A stretch of 64,000 nt of DNA from Brettanomyces bruxellensis (GCF_011074885.1 NC_054688.1:186001-250000), one strand, 5' to 3'. Shown: positions 27,434 to 37,196, numbered from the stretch's first letter. Notes: generated by a model from the sequence alone, not told the origin. Numbers and translations are program-made.

Positions 27434-28719
27434 ATGGTGGAGTCGGATTCAGGAAGCAGTTCGGCAAGTGAAAATGTCAATAAAAAAGTTAAGCAGGAAG
27501 TGAAATGCGGGGCCCAAACCACTGCAAAGCCTTACAAACCATCGAGTGCGGATTTTTCAAACTACTACGAGTATTTCATGCCATACAAGTCGATATTTCT
27601 GTGGCTCAACCACTCGCAGGCACCCCAAGATGATTTCACAAAGCGTGAGTTTGCGTTTGAGTACAAGTCAGGAGCATATCAGAGATACAACTCGTTTGAA
27701 ACGCGAAAGAGTTTAGAGATACTGTCGTGAAAGCTAAACCGGTGAGATTTGAGGTAGGTGCAGTTTATCCAGTGGCACCAAAGCTTCATAAAACCGTGAG
27801 CAAGAGTATAATGAAGCCACAGATGAAGGAATTTGTGCTCGATATCGATCTTACCGATTACGATGACATCCGTACATGCTGTTCTGGAACCAAGATATGC
27901 CCCAAATGCTGGAAATTTATAACTCTGGCGATTAAAATTGTTGATTCGGCACTCAGGGAAGACTTCGGCTTCAAAAAGTTGATCTGGGTGTTTTCTGGAA
28001 GAAGAGGTGTCCATTGCTGGATTAGTGACTACCGTGTTAGAGTTTTAGACGAGTCTAGAAGGAGGGCCATAGTTGAGTATTTGGATGTTCTAAACGTGAA
28101 GTCAAAGAATAAGGCTGGTATCTCACTCAGGAAGCCGTACCATCCGCATTTGGAAAGGTCATTCAACATATTACGAGACAACTTTGTGGATGTGGTGATC
28201 CGAGAACAGGATCCATGGAGATTTGAGGATCGATATAAGGAGCTGGCAAGAAACATTCCAGATTATCGGTTGAGTTCAGCACTCTTAAAGCATTGGAAAG
28301 AGGATCCAAGCAGCTCTAGTGCCACCAAATGGAGAGACGTCGATCGACTCTACGATGAGATGAAAGTCAAGTCGTTCAACTTGCAGGATTGGAAGCGTGA
28401 GATGATTTTTAAGACCATGTATCCAAGATTGGATGTAGAGGTGTCCAGGCAGATGATTCACTTGTTGAAATCTCCTTTCTGCATACATCCGGGAACTGGA
28501 AATGTCTGTGTGCCGTTTGATCCGACGGAAAAGGAGTTCAATCCGTTTACAGATGCCCCAAACCTCTCGCAAATATTTAATGAGGACGAAACTGATTGGG
28601 CCAAGACTTCACTCAAAGGACCAATAGACTTTTTCAATAGGTATGTGAATCAACTTGTTAAGGATGAGACAAAGGAGAAACGGGAAAGGGAGGCGGAGAA
28701 AACGGAGCTTGAATTTTAG
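27434..28719 (+). CDS. PRI1: DNA primase catalytic subunit, interrupted by a one-base frameshift
   Basis: Small catalytic subunit of DNA polymerase alpha-primase, which makes RNA primers for replication. The reading frame from the ATG at 27434 carries the N-terminal block (YYEYFMPYKSIFLWLNHS, REFAFEYKSGAYQRYNSF) and stops at 27728-27730. The following block (KPVRFEVGAVYP) continues in another frame from about 27700 to 28719. That frame holds the catalytic Asp pair (FVLDIDLTDYDD), the zinc cysteines (CCSG, CPKCW) and SGRRGVHCW. An extra A in the GAAAC run at 27699-27702 would restore one continuous gene of normal length (about 430 codons). The gene is essential, so a sequencing error, a defective allele of a polyploid, or frameshifting are the choices. 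Confidence 0.93.
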
Positions 28720-28767
28720 GCAAGGGAAAGGACCGAATAAAGTCGATAAATAAAGTGAAATATATCA

Positions 28768-28912
28768 AATAAAAAAAGAAGAATAAATAAATAGTGTAAT
28801 AAATAGGCTAGAATAAATAAAGTAAGATGAACAAGGTAAAATAAATAAGGTAAGATGAATAAAGTAAAATAAATAAGGTAAAATAAATGAAGTAAATAAA
28901 ATGAAGTTGAAT
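28768..28912. repeat. AT-rich AATAAATAAGGTAAA repeats
   Basis: Roughly ten overlapping copies of AATAAATAAGGTAA(A/G)AT-like words, with a base period near 10 and some 20-base doublets. This is low-complexity DNA downstream of PRI1. Confidence 0.7.
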
Positions 28913-29143
28913 GAAGGAATGAATGGACCTATAAGCATACTTCTGAAGTAAGGAACGGTATATGAATAAAATTGAGTGAAACCCAAGAATAAAATTTTCA
29001 CCGGAGTTAATGAAATCCTTCCTGCCGGAAAAAGGAAAAAGAAAGGCGACCGCATACCTTTGTATTTATTTTAGGAAAGAAGGCATCCCACAGATCTTTC
29101 TCGAAACCCAATTGTTTGCAAAAACATCTCATTCTATAGGTCC

Positions 29144-29360
29144 GATAAGCTGTTCCTGAGCATGAACCGTTAAGGAAGCTGCCGTTTATGGACAAGATGT
29201 GGCCATTAGCAGCGCGGCTATAGGCGAAGAGGGGAATAACTTTTCAAGTCTAACGACGCGTCGATAGACCACTTCCGCTAAAGGATACGGTTTTCGTTCG
29301 CGGCTGCCGTTAGAGGATGAAAGTGGGCTTATCGGAAACCTGGACGTTTGCCATGATAAG
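29144..29360. promoter_or_regulatory. GATAAG cluster upstream of arginase gene
   Basis: GATAAG occurs at 29144-29149 and 29355-29360 on the plus strand and at 29328-29333 on the minus strand, about 340-555 bp before the CAR1 start. The last two form an inverted pair with 21 bases between them. GATA activators and repressors (Gln3, Gat1, Dal80) act through such sites on arginine catabolic genes in S. cerevisiae. Confidence 0.55.
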
Positions 29361-29698
29361 CGATGAGCAGAGATGATTTTAGATCGCTTGGATGATCCCT
29401 AAAAGCAGGACTATGCGGTCAGTTGTACTTAGGGGAGTAGCCTTTATATTGTTCCCCAAATCCATTTTGCTCTTAGACCATCTATAAATACCGGACTAGA
29501 TTACCTTGCCGAATTTTATTTTTTCTCAACTTAATCACCTTTTGTTTTATCATTTCTTACAAATTATTTCAGGTATTATAGTTTCTTTGTGTGCTTCTTC
29601 CTATTGTTGTTTAAAGTCAGGCACAATAAGCTTATAATAAGATCCAATTTTTTTCCACATTTACGCTGCATATTACCGTCGCTAACGAATTTTAAAAC

Positions 29699-30667
29699 AT
29701 GACCGCCGAATCAGAATACGCATTCTTTCCAGAAAAAAAGGTCACCGTGATCAAAGCTCCTTTTAATGGAGGTCAGGGTAAGCTTGGAGTTGAACAAGCA
29801 CCAGAAAAGCTTATTGAAAACGGACTTCTTGATGATATAAAGGAGCAGGGATGGAGATACGAGATTGAGGACCCTCTTAAGGGAGATGACTGGAGAGCTA
29901 TGCGTGCCGATGCCTCCGATGTGTATGGAAACTGTAAAAGACCACACATGGTGAGTGAAGGAGCCAAAAAAGTGTATGAGGCCTCTGTTAGAGCCCGTGA
30001 AAACAACACTTTTCCTCTAACCGTTGGTGGGGACCATGCCATTGGTATGGCAACGTTGTTGGCGTTTGTGAAAAAATACCCTGATGGAGGTATCATTTGG
30101 GTTGATGCACACGCCGACATCAACACCCCAACCACAACCGAATCGGGAAATCTTCACGGATGTCCTGTTGCCTTCGCCATGGGACTTGATCAGGAGCACT
30201 GGCCTGCTGATTTTGACTGGATCAAACAGCTTGGTCACTTCATCAACCCTAAGCAAATTGCATACATCGGTCTAAGAGACGTCGACAAGGGAGAGAGAAA
30301 GATTCTTCGCGATTTGGGCATTACTGCTTTCTCCATGTATCACGTGGACAAGTACGGAATTAACACTGTTGTCCAAAAGGCAATCAAGGCCATCAACCCA
30401 TCCGGAAAGGCTCCTATCCATGTGAGTTACGATGTTGATGGTATTGATCCACAGTATGTCGCTGCAACTGGTACTCCTGTCAGAGGTGGACTTTCTTTGA
30501 GAGAGGGTCTTTTCATAATGGAAGAACTTGCAGCTTCGCATCTTCTTGCCGGCTTGGATATCGTTGAAGTTAATCCTGCTCTAGGCCCAACGAAAACGCA
30601 CACTCTAGATACAGTTAACACTGGTCTTTCTATATCCAGATGTGCCTTGGGAGATACAATCTTGTAA
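29699..30667 (+). CDS. CAR1: Arginase
   Basis: Cytosolic manganese enzyme that splits arginine into ornithine and urea, the first step of arginine catabolism. The 322-residue protein contains all metal-binding blocks in order: GGDHAIGMAT (about 109-118), WVDAHADIN (about 134-142), and SYDVDGIDP with ATGTPVRGG (about 244-265). The substrate region and the C-terminal EVNPALG motif are intact. Length is typical of fungal arginases. The ATG at 29699 is the first in frame. The upstream GATAAG cluster suits nitrogen catabolite control. Confidence 0.97.
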   Translation: MTAESEYAFFPEKKVTVIKAPFNGGQGKLGVEQAPEKLIENGLLDDIKEQGWRYEIEDPLKGDDWRAMRADASDVYGNCKRPHMVSEGAKKVYEASVRARENNTFPLTVGGDHAIGMATLLAFVKKYPDGGIIWVDAHADINTPTTTESGNLHGCPVAFAMGLDQEHWPADFDWIKQLGHFINPKQIAYIGLRDVDKGERKILRDLGITAFSMYHVDKYGINTVVQKAIKAINPSGKAPIHVSYDVDGIDPQYVAATGTPVRGGLSLREGLFIMEELAASHLLAGLDIVEVNPALGPTKTHTLDTVNTGLSISRCALGDTIL

Positions 30668-31383
30668 AACATTCATTCATACTTCTGTTAATACTATAGA
30701 ATAAATTGGTTCGAGCGAACATTTTCCTTTCCTAATGTAGCTGTAAAAGTTGCCGTAACGATTGCATCCCGAGATTATTTTGAAATGTGTTGTTCAATGT
30801 ACATTTTGTTGAATATTTCACCTTCGGGCAAAATCCTTGGCGGGGAAGAGTGTTGCCCTAAAGCACTTTTCCAGGACATAAGTTCATTATTCTCAACAGT
30901 AGGATTGTTTTTAAAATATCTGACTGTTGTAATCCCTTCCCATCAGTTGCCCGTTTGATATTTCTTCAAGTTATGTCGACCAACTGATATCAACCTGGTG
31001 CATCCACGACATGCATTTTGTTGCGTACTGTTTGTATAACCCCGGAATTTTCTCTTCTCCTTCCAAACCTTAAATTTTTCACTCATTTTTTCTCGCCGTT
31101 ACCGGCGCCCAATCGGGAAGTACAATCGACGCATCATTAGTCACTGAAATATTTTTCACTCGTAAAGTGACAGATATGAGATCTTAGAAGATACAGCCTG
31201 AGATATTAGTGCAGAACCTCATTTATATTTTAGTTTCGTTACGGTAATTTGACCGTGTGTTTACTGTTGGGGCCATATATCTAGAAGTGCATATCTAGGC
31301 CTTTCATACTCATTCAGTGGTATTCTATCTATATATATACACCAATATATATACTGTAAGTATCAGCTTTACCTACAAACAAT
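30668..31383. promoter_or_regulatory. Intergenic region upstream of the carrier gene
   Basis: A 716-bp gap between tandem genes. CGCCGTTACCGGCGCCCAATCGGGAAG near 31094-31120 is a GC-rich island in otherwise AT-rich DNA and includes a CCAAT core. The final 70 bases before the start contain TATATATATA at about 31332-31341. No gene is seen. Confidence 0.4.
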
Positions 31384-32274
31384 ATGTCGGAAAAGCAAGA
31401 ACAAGTGGTAGTGGACAAAAAGCCGGTTCCGCGCTATGCTGGATTCATAGCAGGAGTGTTTTCTGGTGTGATGAAAAATACTGTGGGGCATCCATTCGAC
31501 TCTGTCAAAGTTCGTATGCAAACTTCGGAAGGTCGATTTAAGGGGCCCTTGGATTGCACGTTGAAAACTTTGAAAAATGAGGGTGTGTACGGTTTGTACA
31601 AAGGGTTCACACCCCCTCTTGTTGGCTGGGTCTTCATGGATTCGGTCATGTTGGGTTCGTTGCATGTTTATCGACGGTTCCTAAAAGAGAACTTCTTCCA
31701 GAAGGATGAAAGACTGCCCCTTTTAGGCCACTGCCTTGCCGGATTGGGCGCGGGTTTGACTGTTTCGTTTGTGGCTGCCCCGATTGAGCAACTCAAGGCC
31801 CGGTTGCAGGTGCAGTACGATGCCAAGACAAAGATCTTCAAAGGACCAATAGACTGTTTAGTCCGCCTCGTCAGGTACGACGGACTCCGTACGCTTTACA
31901 AGGGCTTGATCCCTACAATGATCTTCAGAACGAATTTTGTTGTTTGGTGGGGAACATATGACATTTTCACCAGATGGTTCCAGAATCATACAAACCTGAG
32001 TACTGCCTCCATTAACTTCTGGTCTGGAGGACTTTCTGCCACCATGTTTTGGATTGCTGCCTATCCTTCGGATGTCGTTAAGAACATTGTCATGATCGAT
32101 GATGTGAAAAATCCTCGTTTCAAGAGGTACTCCGATGTTGTCAAGTATGTCTATAACGAAAAAGGAGGAATTCGAGGTTTCGGCAAGGGTTTCCTCCCAT
32201 GCATTCTCCGGAGTTTCCCGGCCAACGCCGCTGCTCTAACAGCATTCGAGTTTGTTATGAGACTATGGCAATGA
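31384..32274 (+). CDS. Mitochondrial carrier family transporter (ORT/carnitine-carrier-like)
   Basis: Inner-membrane solute carrier with the usual three repeats in 296 residues. Each repeat has its PX(D/E)XX(K/R) signature: HPFDSVKVRMQ (about 37-47), APIEQLKARLQ (about 137-147) and YPSDVVKNIVM (about 231-241). The paired YKG motifs (LYKGFTPP, LYKGLIP) are also visible. The closest groups by motif are the basic amino acid/ornithine and carnitine carriers. Its position next to arginase might hint at ornithine or arginine transport, but neighbours in yeast genomes are often unrelated. The substrate therefore stays open. The start codon is the first ATG in frame. Confidence 0.85.
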   Translation: MSEKQEQVVVDKKPVPRYAGFIAGVFSGVMKNTVGHPFDSVKVRMQTSEGRFKGPLDCTLKTLKNEGVYGLYKGFTPPLVGWVFMDSVMLGSLHVYRRFLKENFFQKDERLPLLGHCLAGLGAGLTVSFVAAPIEQLKARLQVQYDAKTKIFKGPIDCLVRLVRYDGLRTLYKGLIPTMIFRTNFVVWWGTYDIFTRWFQNHTNLSTASINFWSGGLSATMFWIAAYPSDVVKNIVMIDDVKNPRFKRYSDVVKYVYNEKGGIRGFGKGFLPCILRSFPANAAALTAFEFVMRLWQ

Positions 32275-32800
32275 GGGAATCTCACGAAAACTGGAATAAG
32301 TAGACATGTGTACGTAAATGCATGCATTCATTAGAACTCGCTGTATATGGATGTAGGGATGTAGTTCGTCTACGCGTCTCGCTTTTTTGTTCTCCATCTT
32401 CTATTTTTATCATTCTGGTCCCCGCACAGAAAAAAAAAATTAAAAAAAAAAGCAAAAGGGAGCGGCACTAATCGCCTAGCAAAGATCTATTCGTGGAAAG
32501 CACGACGGTGTAAATTTCTGATTATTGACCTGTGCATGCACATACATACATACATACATATATATATGTATACGTATCCTCTACAGCTTGGAGGCCCATT
32601 TATTTTCTCTGCAAACTTTTCCTTCTCGGCACAAAGTGCAAATACTTCCTGGTACTACATACTGATCATCCATTGCATTCCACATTCTGTATTTACTTGA
32701 TCTACCAGGGCCGATATACTCATTCCAAATATAGCAGTGACGTTTTTTTTTTTTACACAATCCATTTTTTTTGCATCTACATTCCAGACAAAATCGCAAA
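32275..32800. promoter_or_regulatory. Upstream region of the large Ser-rich gene
   Basis: Contains A-rich tracts at about 32429-32452, a CATA microsatellite at 32541-32560 that continues as TATATATATGTATA, and T runs at 32743-32754 and 32764-32772. No gene is supported. Confidence 0.45.
32541..32572. repeat. CATA tetranucleotide microsatellite
   Basis: Five perfect CATA units, followed by a TA run. A simple repeat in intergenic DNA. Confidence 0.9.
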
Positions 32801-35800
32801 ATGCCATCAACAGATTCCTCAAAAGCTGCCAGGCGGCATTCCTGGTACGGGTTGTTCTCTTTGAAACGCACAGCCTCCCATCTTGTGGGCTCCGTTGAGC
32901 ATAATAGTGACCAACACCACTCGCATCATCATTCACACCACAGCCACAAGTTGCACAGCCACGGTAGAGGCAAAGACGATAGATTCTACGTTCTTCATAC
33001 TGACTCGCATAGGGACCTCAAGATGGTGATTCCGGCCGAGCGGAATGTACACACAAGCAATTCGCCCTCTGCATCGCATGGTCTCCGGGTAATACACAAC
33101 GAAAAAGCGAATACAAGCGATCCGTTATCAGCAAGAGAGTTTGCAAGAAGGAAATTGGAGAGCCAGGAGATCCAGAACATGAAGGCGGTGCGGCTCATCA
33201 ACTCCAGAGGTAGTGGAAGCCCTGAAAGTGCGCGGTACCGGTCGTTTAGTGTGGCTGATTCTACTATTAATGGTATTTCCGAGCGTCCAAGGTATTCACA
33301 TTTTCACAATGAAAGTATTCAAAGTGACATTTCGATGCGCACTTTGGATCCTATGAAGGCTCATGCTGGTATGCCAGACGAGATACCGGCCGAGGCTGGG
33401 TGCAAAATGCTCGAGAGAAGAGGAACAAGAAGCCGGAATCTCGAATCTCGAAGAAAGCCACCCCCAGGGTCAAATAGTGTCGTTTCCGGTAAATCTGGGC
33501 GAAATGTGGCGAATGCCAGGCTTGAAAGTGGGAGGCACGAAATTGTTGAAAGTGGAAATGAAGGAAATGGGATCGAACATGACGTTAAGAGTGGGCAAAC
33601 GGTAGAAAAGGAGAAAGCGGAAATTATAAATGATGAGAATTCAAAGGCAACCCATGTTGCCGAAGGTGAGAAGACTGCTTTGCTGGATGAAACAGATGAG
33701 AAAGAACGTGGTAGTGGCTTAGTTGTGCCTGAAATGAAACTGTTGTCTAAAGAAGGTTCTCTAGAAGGGTTACAGGAAAAGAACGATTCACAGGAAGGGA
33801 GTGAGGGTAATCCGGGGGAAGTTATAGGCAAAAATGAGGCTGTACATGAAGTGAAGCAGTCGGATGGTACCTCAAAAGAGTATGGATCTGGCTTAAACGA
33901 TAAAGCAGATTTCAGCGAGACTCAAAAAGATAATGAGTCGAGAAACGGGGACCTGAATAACAAGGATATTCTTACCGAGCCAACCAAGGATGATACTCAA
34001 AGCATGACATCCAGTAGTATTACTGACTTCCTAGGCAGTGTGGATGGAATGTCTTCTTTGGACAGAAACCTCACAGACGATTTTGAGGAGGCGTTTGGTA
34101 AAGATATTGCAGATGACAGTGTTGAGAAAAGTGGTAGCCATCAAAATATGGGCAGTTATGGTGAAATAGGAGACCGTGGGAGTCGTGAGAAAAGTGGTGA
34201 TTACGAGAAAATAGAAAGCTATGAGCAACCTGATAACAACTATAAGCCCGATAACAACTTCGAGCAGAGCAAGCTGGAATCTCAGAATGTCAAAAAGCCA
34301 GAGCTGAATTTCGAATCTGCCAGTTTGGACTTGAGTGATGGCAGGGAAAGTGCAGAAACAAGAACTGCAAGCACAGAAAAAACACCTGTTCCTGGAGATA
34401 ATGGGGCCCAAATGGAAACGCCGATCGTCTCAAGACTTGCGACTGAATACGTGTATTCAGAAAGTGAGAGCGAGGAGGGGTCGCCAGTCGAAAATGGAGA
34501 CACATCTCTCAAAAGATTGAGCATGAGCCACCGGATGATTGCAGATTTGCAGAATGAACTCCCTGAAGAGGTTCTGGGATCATCTGTTGGGACTAGAGCA
34601 TCTGATTTGGGAGTTGGGGATTCGCAAGTGTCGAAAATAATCAGTAGTAGTCCTATTTCGGTCGAGGGGAAGCAGCAGAAGATTCCAGAGGCCGAATCTG
34701 AAGCTGAAGAAGAACAAGCCGCAGAAATAACCCCTGGGTCACGTGCAATCTCGCCAATCACGTCGGATGTGACAGATGAGGATCAGTTCACGGATGCAGA
34801 GGAGGCACTGATGAAAACTCCGTTGGAAAAAGGCCAGGCTATCTTTTCAAGGCCTAGCATGTCCATAGTTAGCGGTAGGAGAGTCAAATTGAATGATGAG
34901 GACTCTTTTCACTCCGTTTCTTCGTCAGCTGACAACACACAGCAGACAATAATGAAGCCAGAAAGTGAGAGAACGAGTCCTGTGGCGTGGAAAAAGCTCC
35001 AGGTGGACGTTCCGAGAAATATTGTCGAAGACTCGCAGGTGAAGTTGGTTTCTGTGGGTCTGGGGGTGGACTCGAAGTCATCGGTCCCGGCGGCAGAACA
35101 CCCATACACCGGATCGCGCTCCGGCACACCGGGAACGAACTCTTCCGCATCGGTAATATCGTCGGCACGCAATTTGATACTTCCGACACCGATAGAGGAG
35201 CGTTCTCGGACGTTTCAGGTTGCGAATCCTGGAGATGCAAACGATGAGCAACTTATTCTGTCTCCTCCTCGGTCAGTAATTGCGTATTCTTCTGGATTTG
35301 GCGGGTCATACAGTGAAGGTGAGAATGCAGGTAATGGGATTGCCAATGGGAAGAAAATTGGCGATGAGGGGAGTGAGGATGAGAGAGGGAATGATGGAAA
35401 AAGCAGCGTTGAGAGCAGCAGTCATGAAAACACCAATGTTAGGGATAACACCAATGTTGGTGATAACATCAGCGTTAATCAAAGAAACAACGCTGATACC
35501 AGCAACGATAACGGGTCGGACTCAGATGATGAGCTCTCGTTTGTGGCGAAGTCACCCTACCATCACCACCCTCTGAATGTCCAGCATGCAGATCAGCCGA
35601 GAAAAATGGTGATTGTGAATCCGTCGGAAGGAAGCACGGCCTCCAGCGGTAGCCAAGATGAGCCTGCAGACATTGTTCCTTCAAGTGGCATTCCGTTGCC
35701 CACTGAGGCCTCATCCAGGGGCTCTTTTTCTAGTGGTGAGACGAGTGTGAGCAGCAAAGATGGGGCAAAAACCAGCAGTGAGAGAACAAGCACGTGCGAT

Positions 35801-36676
35801 GCAGATGCTGCCACAAGCAGCGTTCGTACTTCTCACCCTCAAGCAGCCTCTGCAGAGCATAATGTGGATTATTCTGGTGGTTCGGGTGACATCAGCAGCA
35901 TTCCAAAGACGTATGATAGGCGGGAGCAGCCGGTAGTTGAGCCTTTGGCACACTCAGCAGCCTCATCTAGCAGGAAAAGGCCTCCGTTAGACATCCCAAA
36001 CGAGGGAAGAGGCAGAAGATCGATTTCCATATCGACTGCGAACCCGGGGCTTTTCGATAATGCACACACCAAGGAGCGTATAATGTATGCAAACGGCTCT
36101 GGAACCACCGCAAACGCACAGCAGGCTGCACAGCCTGCTCCCCAGAGAAAGCAGCAGTTGGCTTTTGGCAAAAAAATCGAGAGTGACAAGCAGCCACCGG
36201 AGGGAAAAGGCCAAAAGTCGCTCTATGTGGAAAGACTGCGTGGGATTGGCCTAGTGAGCTACACGAGGCAGCAACCATCGTACAAGGTGCTTCCTGTGGC
36301 GATCCGGCCAATCAGATCGAGGCACCGGAGAACACCTTCACACCAGGCCACCATTGCATCAATCCAAAGTTCCTTGAAGCATGGAACCTTGAGGCCGAAG
36401 ACCCGGATGTTGGCTTCGGAAATAGACGAAAGCGAGCTTCCGGACTCGAAGCTCAGCCATGATTTGTCCAAGACCAAAGTGCCAACCGACCCCGACGCCG
36501 AAATTATTGAAGTTACAAACCAGTTGAGGCGTTTGACCGCAGACCCGGCCCAGTTGAGTCGCAGAGAGTCAAGTCTTGATCGTTTTTCGAGTGTTCGGTC
36601 TGCCAGGGGGCTCTCTATGAATGGAAGAGCACTCAAGTTGTTTGTGGCGAACCCGGACGAGAACGATGAGAATTAG
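32801..36676 (+). CDS. Large Ser/Glu-rich protein of unknown function
   Basis: A 1,291-residue protein I do not recognise. The frame is open from 32771 without an ATG; the ATG at 32801 (MPSTDSSKAARRHSWYGLF) is the likely start. The N-terminus is basic and has a His-rich stretch (HHSHHHSHHSHKLHSHG, about residues 46-62). Residues about 70-1080 are acidic, Ser/Asn/Gly-rich and repetitive, and look disordered. The C-terminal 180 residues look more conserved. They are basic, with YVERLRGIGLVSYTRQ, RPKTRMLASEIDESELPD, and an end reading GRALKLFVANPDENDEN. This pattern (disordered body, basic C-terminal module) is common in bud-neck and cell-polarity scaffolds, but that is a guess. It is the largest unexplained gene in the window. 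Confidence 0.85.
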   Translation: MPSTDSSKAARRHSWYGLFSLKRTASHLVGSVEHNSDQHHSHHHSHHSHKLHSHGRGKDDRFYVLHTDSHRDLKMVIPAERNVHTSNSPSASHGLRVIHNEKANTSDPLSAREFARRKLESQEIQNMKAVRLINSRGSGSPESARYRSFSVADSTINGISERPRYSHFHNESIQSDISMRTLDPMKAHAGMPDEIPAEAGCKMLERRGTRSRNLESRRKPPPGSNSVVSGKSGRNVANARLESGRHEIVESGNEGNGIEHDVKSGQTVEKEKAEIINDENSKATHVAEGEKTALLDETDEKERGSGLVVPEMKLLSKEGSLEGLQEKNDSQEGSEGNPGEVIGKNEAVHEVKQSDGTSKEYGSGLNDKADFSETQKDNESRNGDLNNKDILTEPTKDDTQSMTSSSITDFLGSVDGMSSLDRNLTDDFEEAFGKDIADDSVEKSGSHQNMGSYGEIGDRGSREKSGDYEKIESYEQPDNNYKPDNNFEQSKLESQNVKKPELNFESASLDLSDGRESAETRTASTEKTPVPGDNGAQMETPIVSRLATEYVYSESESEEGSPVENGDTSLKRLSMSHRMIADLQNELPEEVLGSSVGTRASDLGVGDSQVSKIISSSPISVEGKQQKIPEAESEAEEEQAAEITPGSRAISPITSDVTDEDQFTDAEEALMKTPLEKGQAIFSRPSMSIVSGRRVKLNDEDSFHSVSSSADNTQQTIMKPESERTSPVAWKKLQVDVPRNIVEDSQVKLVSVGLGVDSKSSVPAAEHPYTGSRSGTPGTNSSASVISSARNLILPTPIEERSRTFQVANPGDANDEQLILSPPRSVIAYSSGFGGSYSEGENAGNGIANGKKIGDEGSEDERGNDGKSSVESSSHENTNVRDNTNVGDNISVNQRNNADTSNDNGSDSDDELSFVAKSPYHHHPLNVQHADQPRKMVIVNPSEGSTASSGSQDEPADIVPSSGIPLPTEASSRGSFSSGETSVSSKDGAKTSSERTSTCDADAATSSVRTSHPQAASAEHNVDYSGGSGDISSIPKTYDRREQPVVEPLAHSAASSSRKRPPLDIPNEGRGRRSISISTANPGLFDNAHTKERIMYANGSGTTANAQQAAQPAPQRKQQLAFGKKIESDKQPPEGKGQKSLYVERLRGIGLVSYTRQQPSYKVLPVAIRPIRSRHRRTPSHQATIASIQSSLKHGTLRPKTRMLASEIDESELPDSKLSHDLSKTKVPTDPDAEIIEVTNQLRRLTADPAQLSRRESSLDRFSSVRSARGLSMNGRALKLFVANPDENDEN

Positions 36677-36727
36677 TGTTTTATGTACAGGTAATAGAGA
36701 ATGCACGGATAGGCGGGTAGTATTATG

Positions 36728-36800
36728 TAGGTAGGGGGGTATGCGATAGAGAAAAGATAGGTAGAGAAAATCTAGGTAGAGGGGTATGCTATAAAGAAAA
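36728..36800. repeat. Direct repeat, TAGGTAGRGGGGTATGC type
   Basis: Two copies of TAGGTAGRGGGGTATGCKAT, each continuing RARAGAAAA, start at 36728 and 36773. A shorter GATAGGTAGAGAAAA copy lies between them. Confidence 0.8.
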
Positions 36801-36830
36801 TATTTGGGGACATTGGGATGAGATGATTGC

Positions 36831-36940
36831 AGTATTTCCAGATATTGCAATAGTTGCACACATTGCACTATTTCCAGACATTGCCAAAGTTCCGGATATT
36901 GTCATAGTTCCAGATTTGCACTATTTCCAGACATCGCAAT
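36831..36940. repeat. Degenerate TTTCCAGATATTGC repeats
   Basis: Five related words beginning near 36832, 36869, 36890, 36907 and 36921. Most read (A/C)TATTTCCAGAYATYGC or AGTTCCRGATATTG, spaced 14-37 bases apart. Confidence 0.65.
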
Positions 36941-37196
36941 GTAGCTTAGATAAATGTTTGATCAGAGAGTACCTCATCGACGCGTCCATCGACTCTTTTG
37001 CTTACGTGTATTTATGGGCGTCCCCAATTTTTTTTATTTTTTTCTTTCTTAACGGCTTGTGTTTTTCTTCATTCTCATTTTTGTAAATGATTCGTGAAAC
37101 CACAGGCACTTACAATAGCCCCCGGATTGCTGTCATAGCTCAGGACATCAGGCTTAGCCGATCTATATCGATTCAATCACACATAGCAAGCAAACA

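Larger units (their letters stand above)
28720..29698. promoter_or_regulatory. Gap between PRI1 and CAR1, with the arginase promoter
   Basis: The left part (28770-28910) is an AT-rich AATAAATAAGGTAAA-type repeat listed separately. The middle (about 29140-29400) is richer in G+C than its surroundings. It has three GATAAG cores: 29144-29149, 29328-29333 (reverse) and 29355-29360. Two related words, CCGCTAAAGGATACGG near 29276 and CCGTTAGAGGATGAAAG near 29307, also occur there. The right part is T-rich up to the start codon. No gene is supported. Confidence 0.55.
36677..37196. promoter_or_regulatory. SEC26 upstream region with two repeat families
   Basis: Holds a 45-bp duplication (36728-36756 and 36773-36800) and a degenerate TTTCCAGAYATTGC array (36831-36940), then AT-rich DNA with T runs near 37028-37045 before the first exon. 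No gene is supported. Confidence 0.5.

Noticed and set aside
28765..29195. Two minus-strand frames between PRI1 and CAR1
   Set aside because: The first is the translation of AATAAATAAGG repeats and the second is short with no family resemblance.
30700..30725. GGTTCGAGCGAACATT as a tRNA T-arm
   Set aside because: It is a short inverted repeat just past the CAR1 stop; no acceptor or anticodon stem can be drawn around it.
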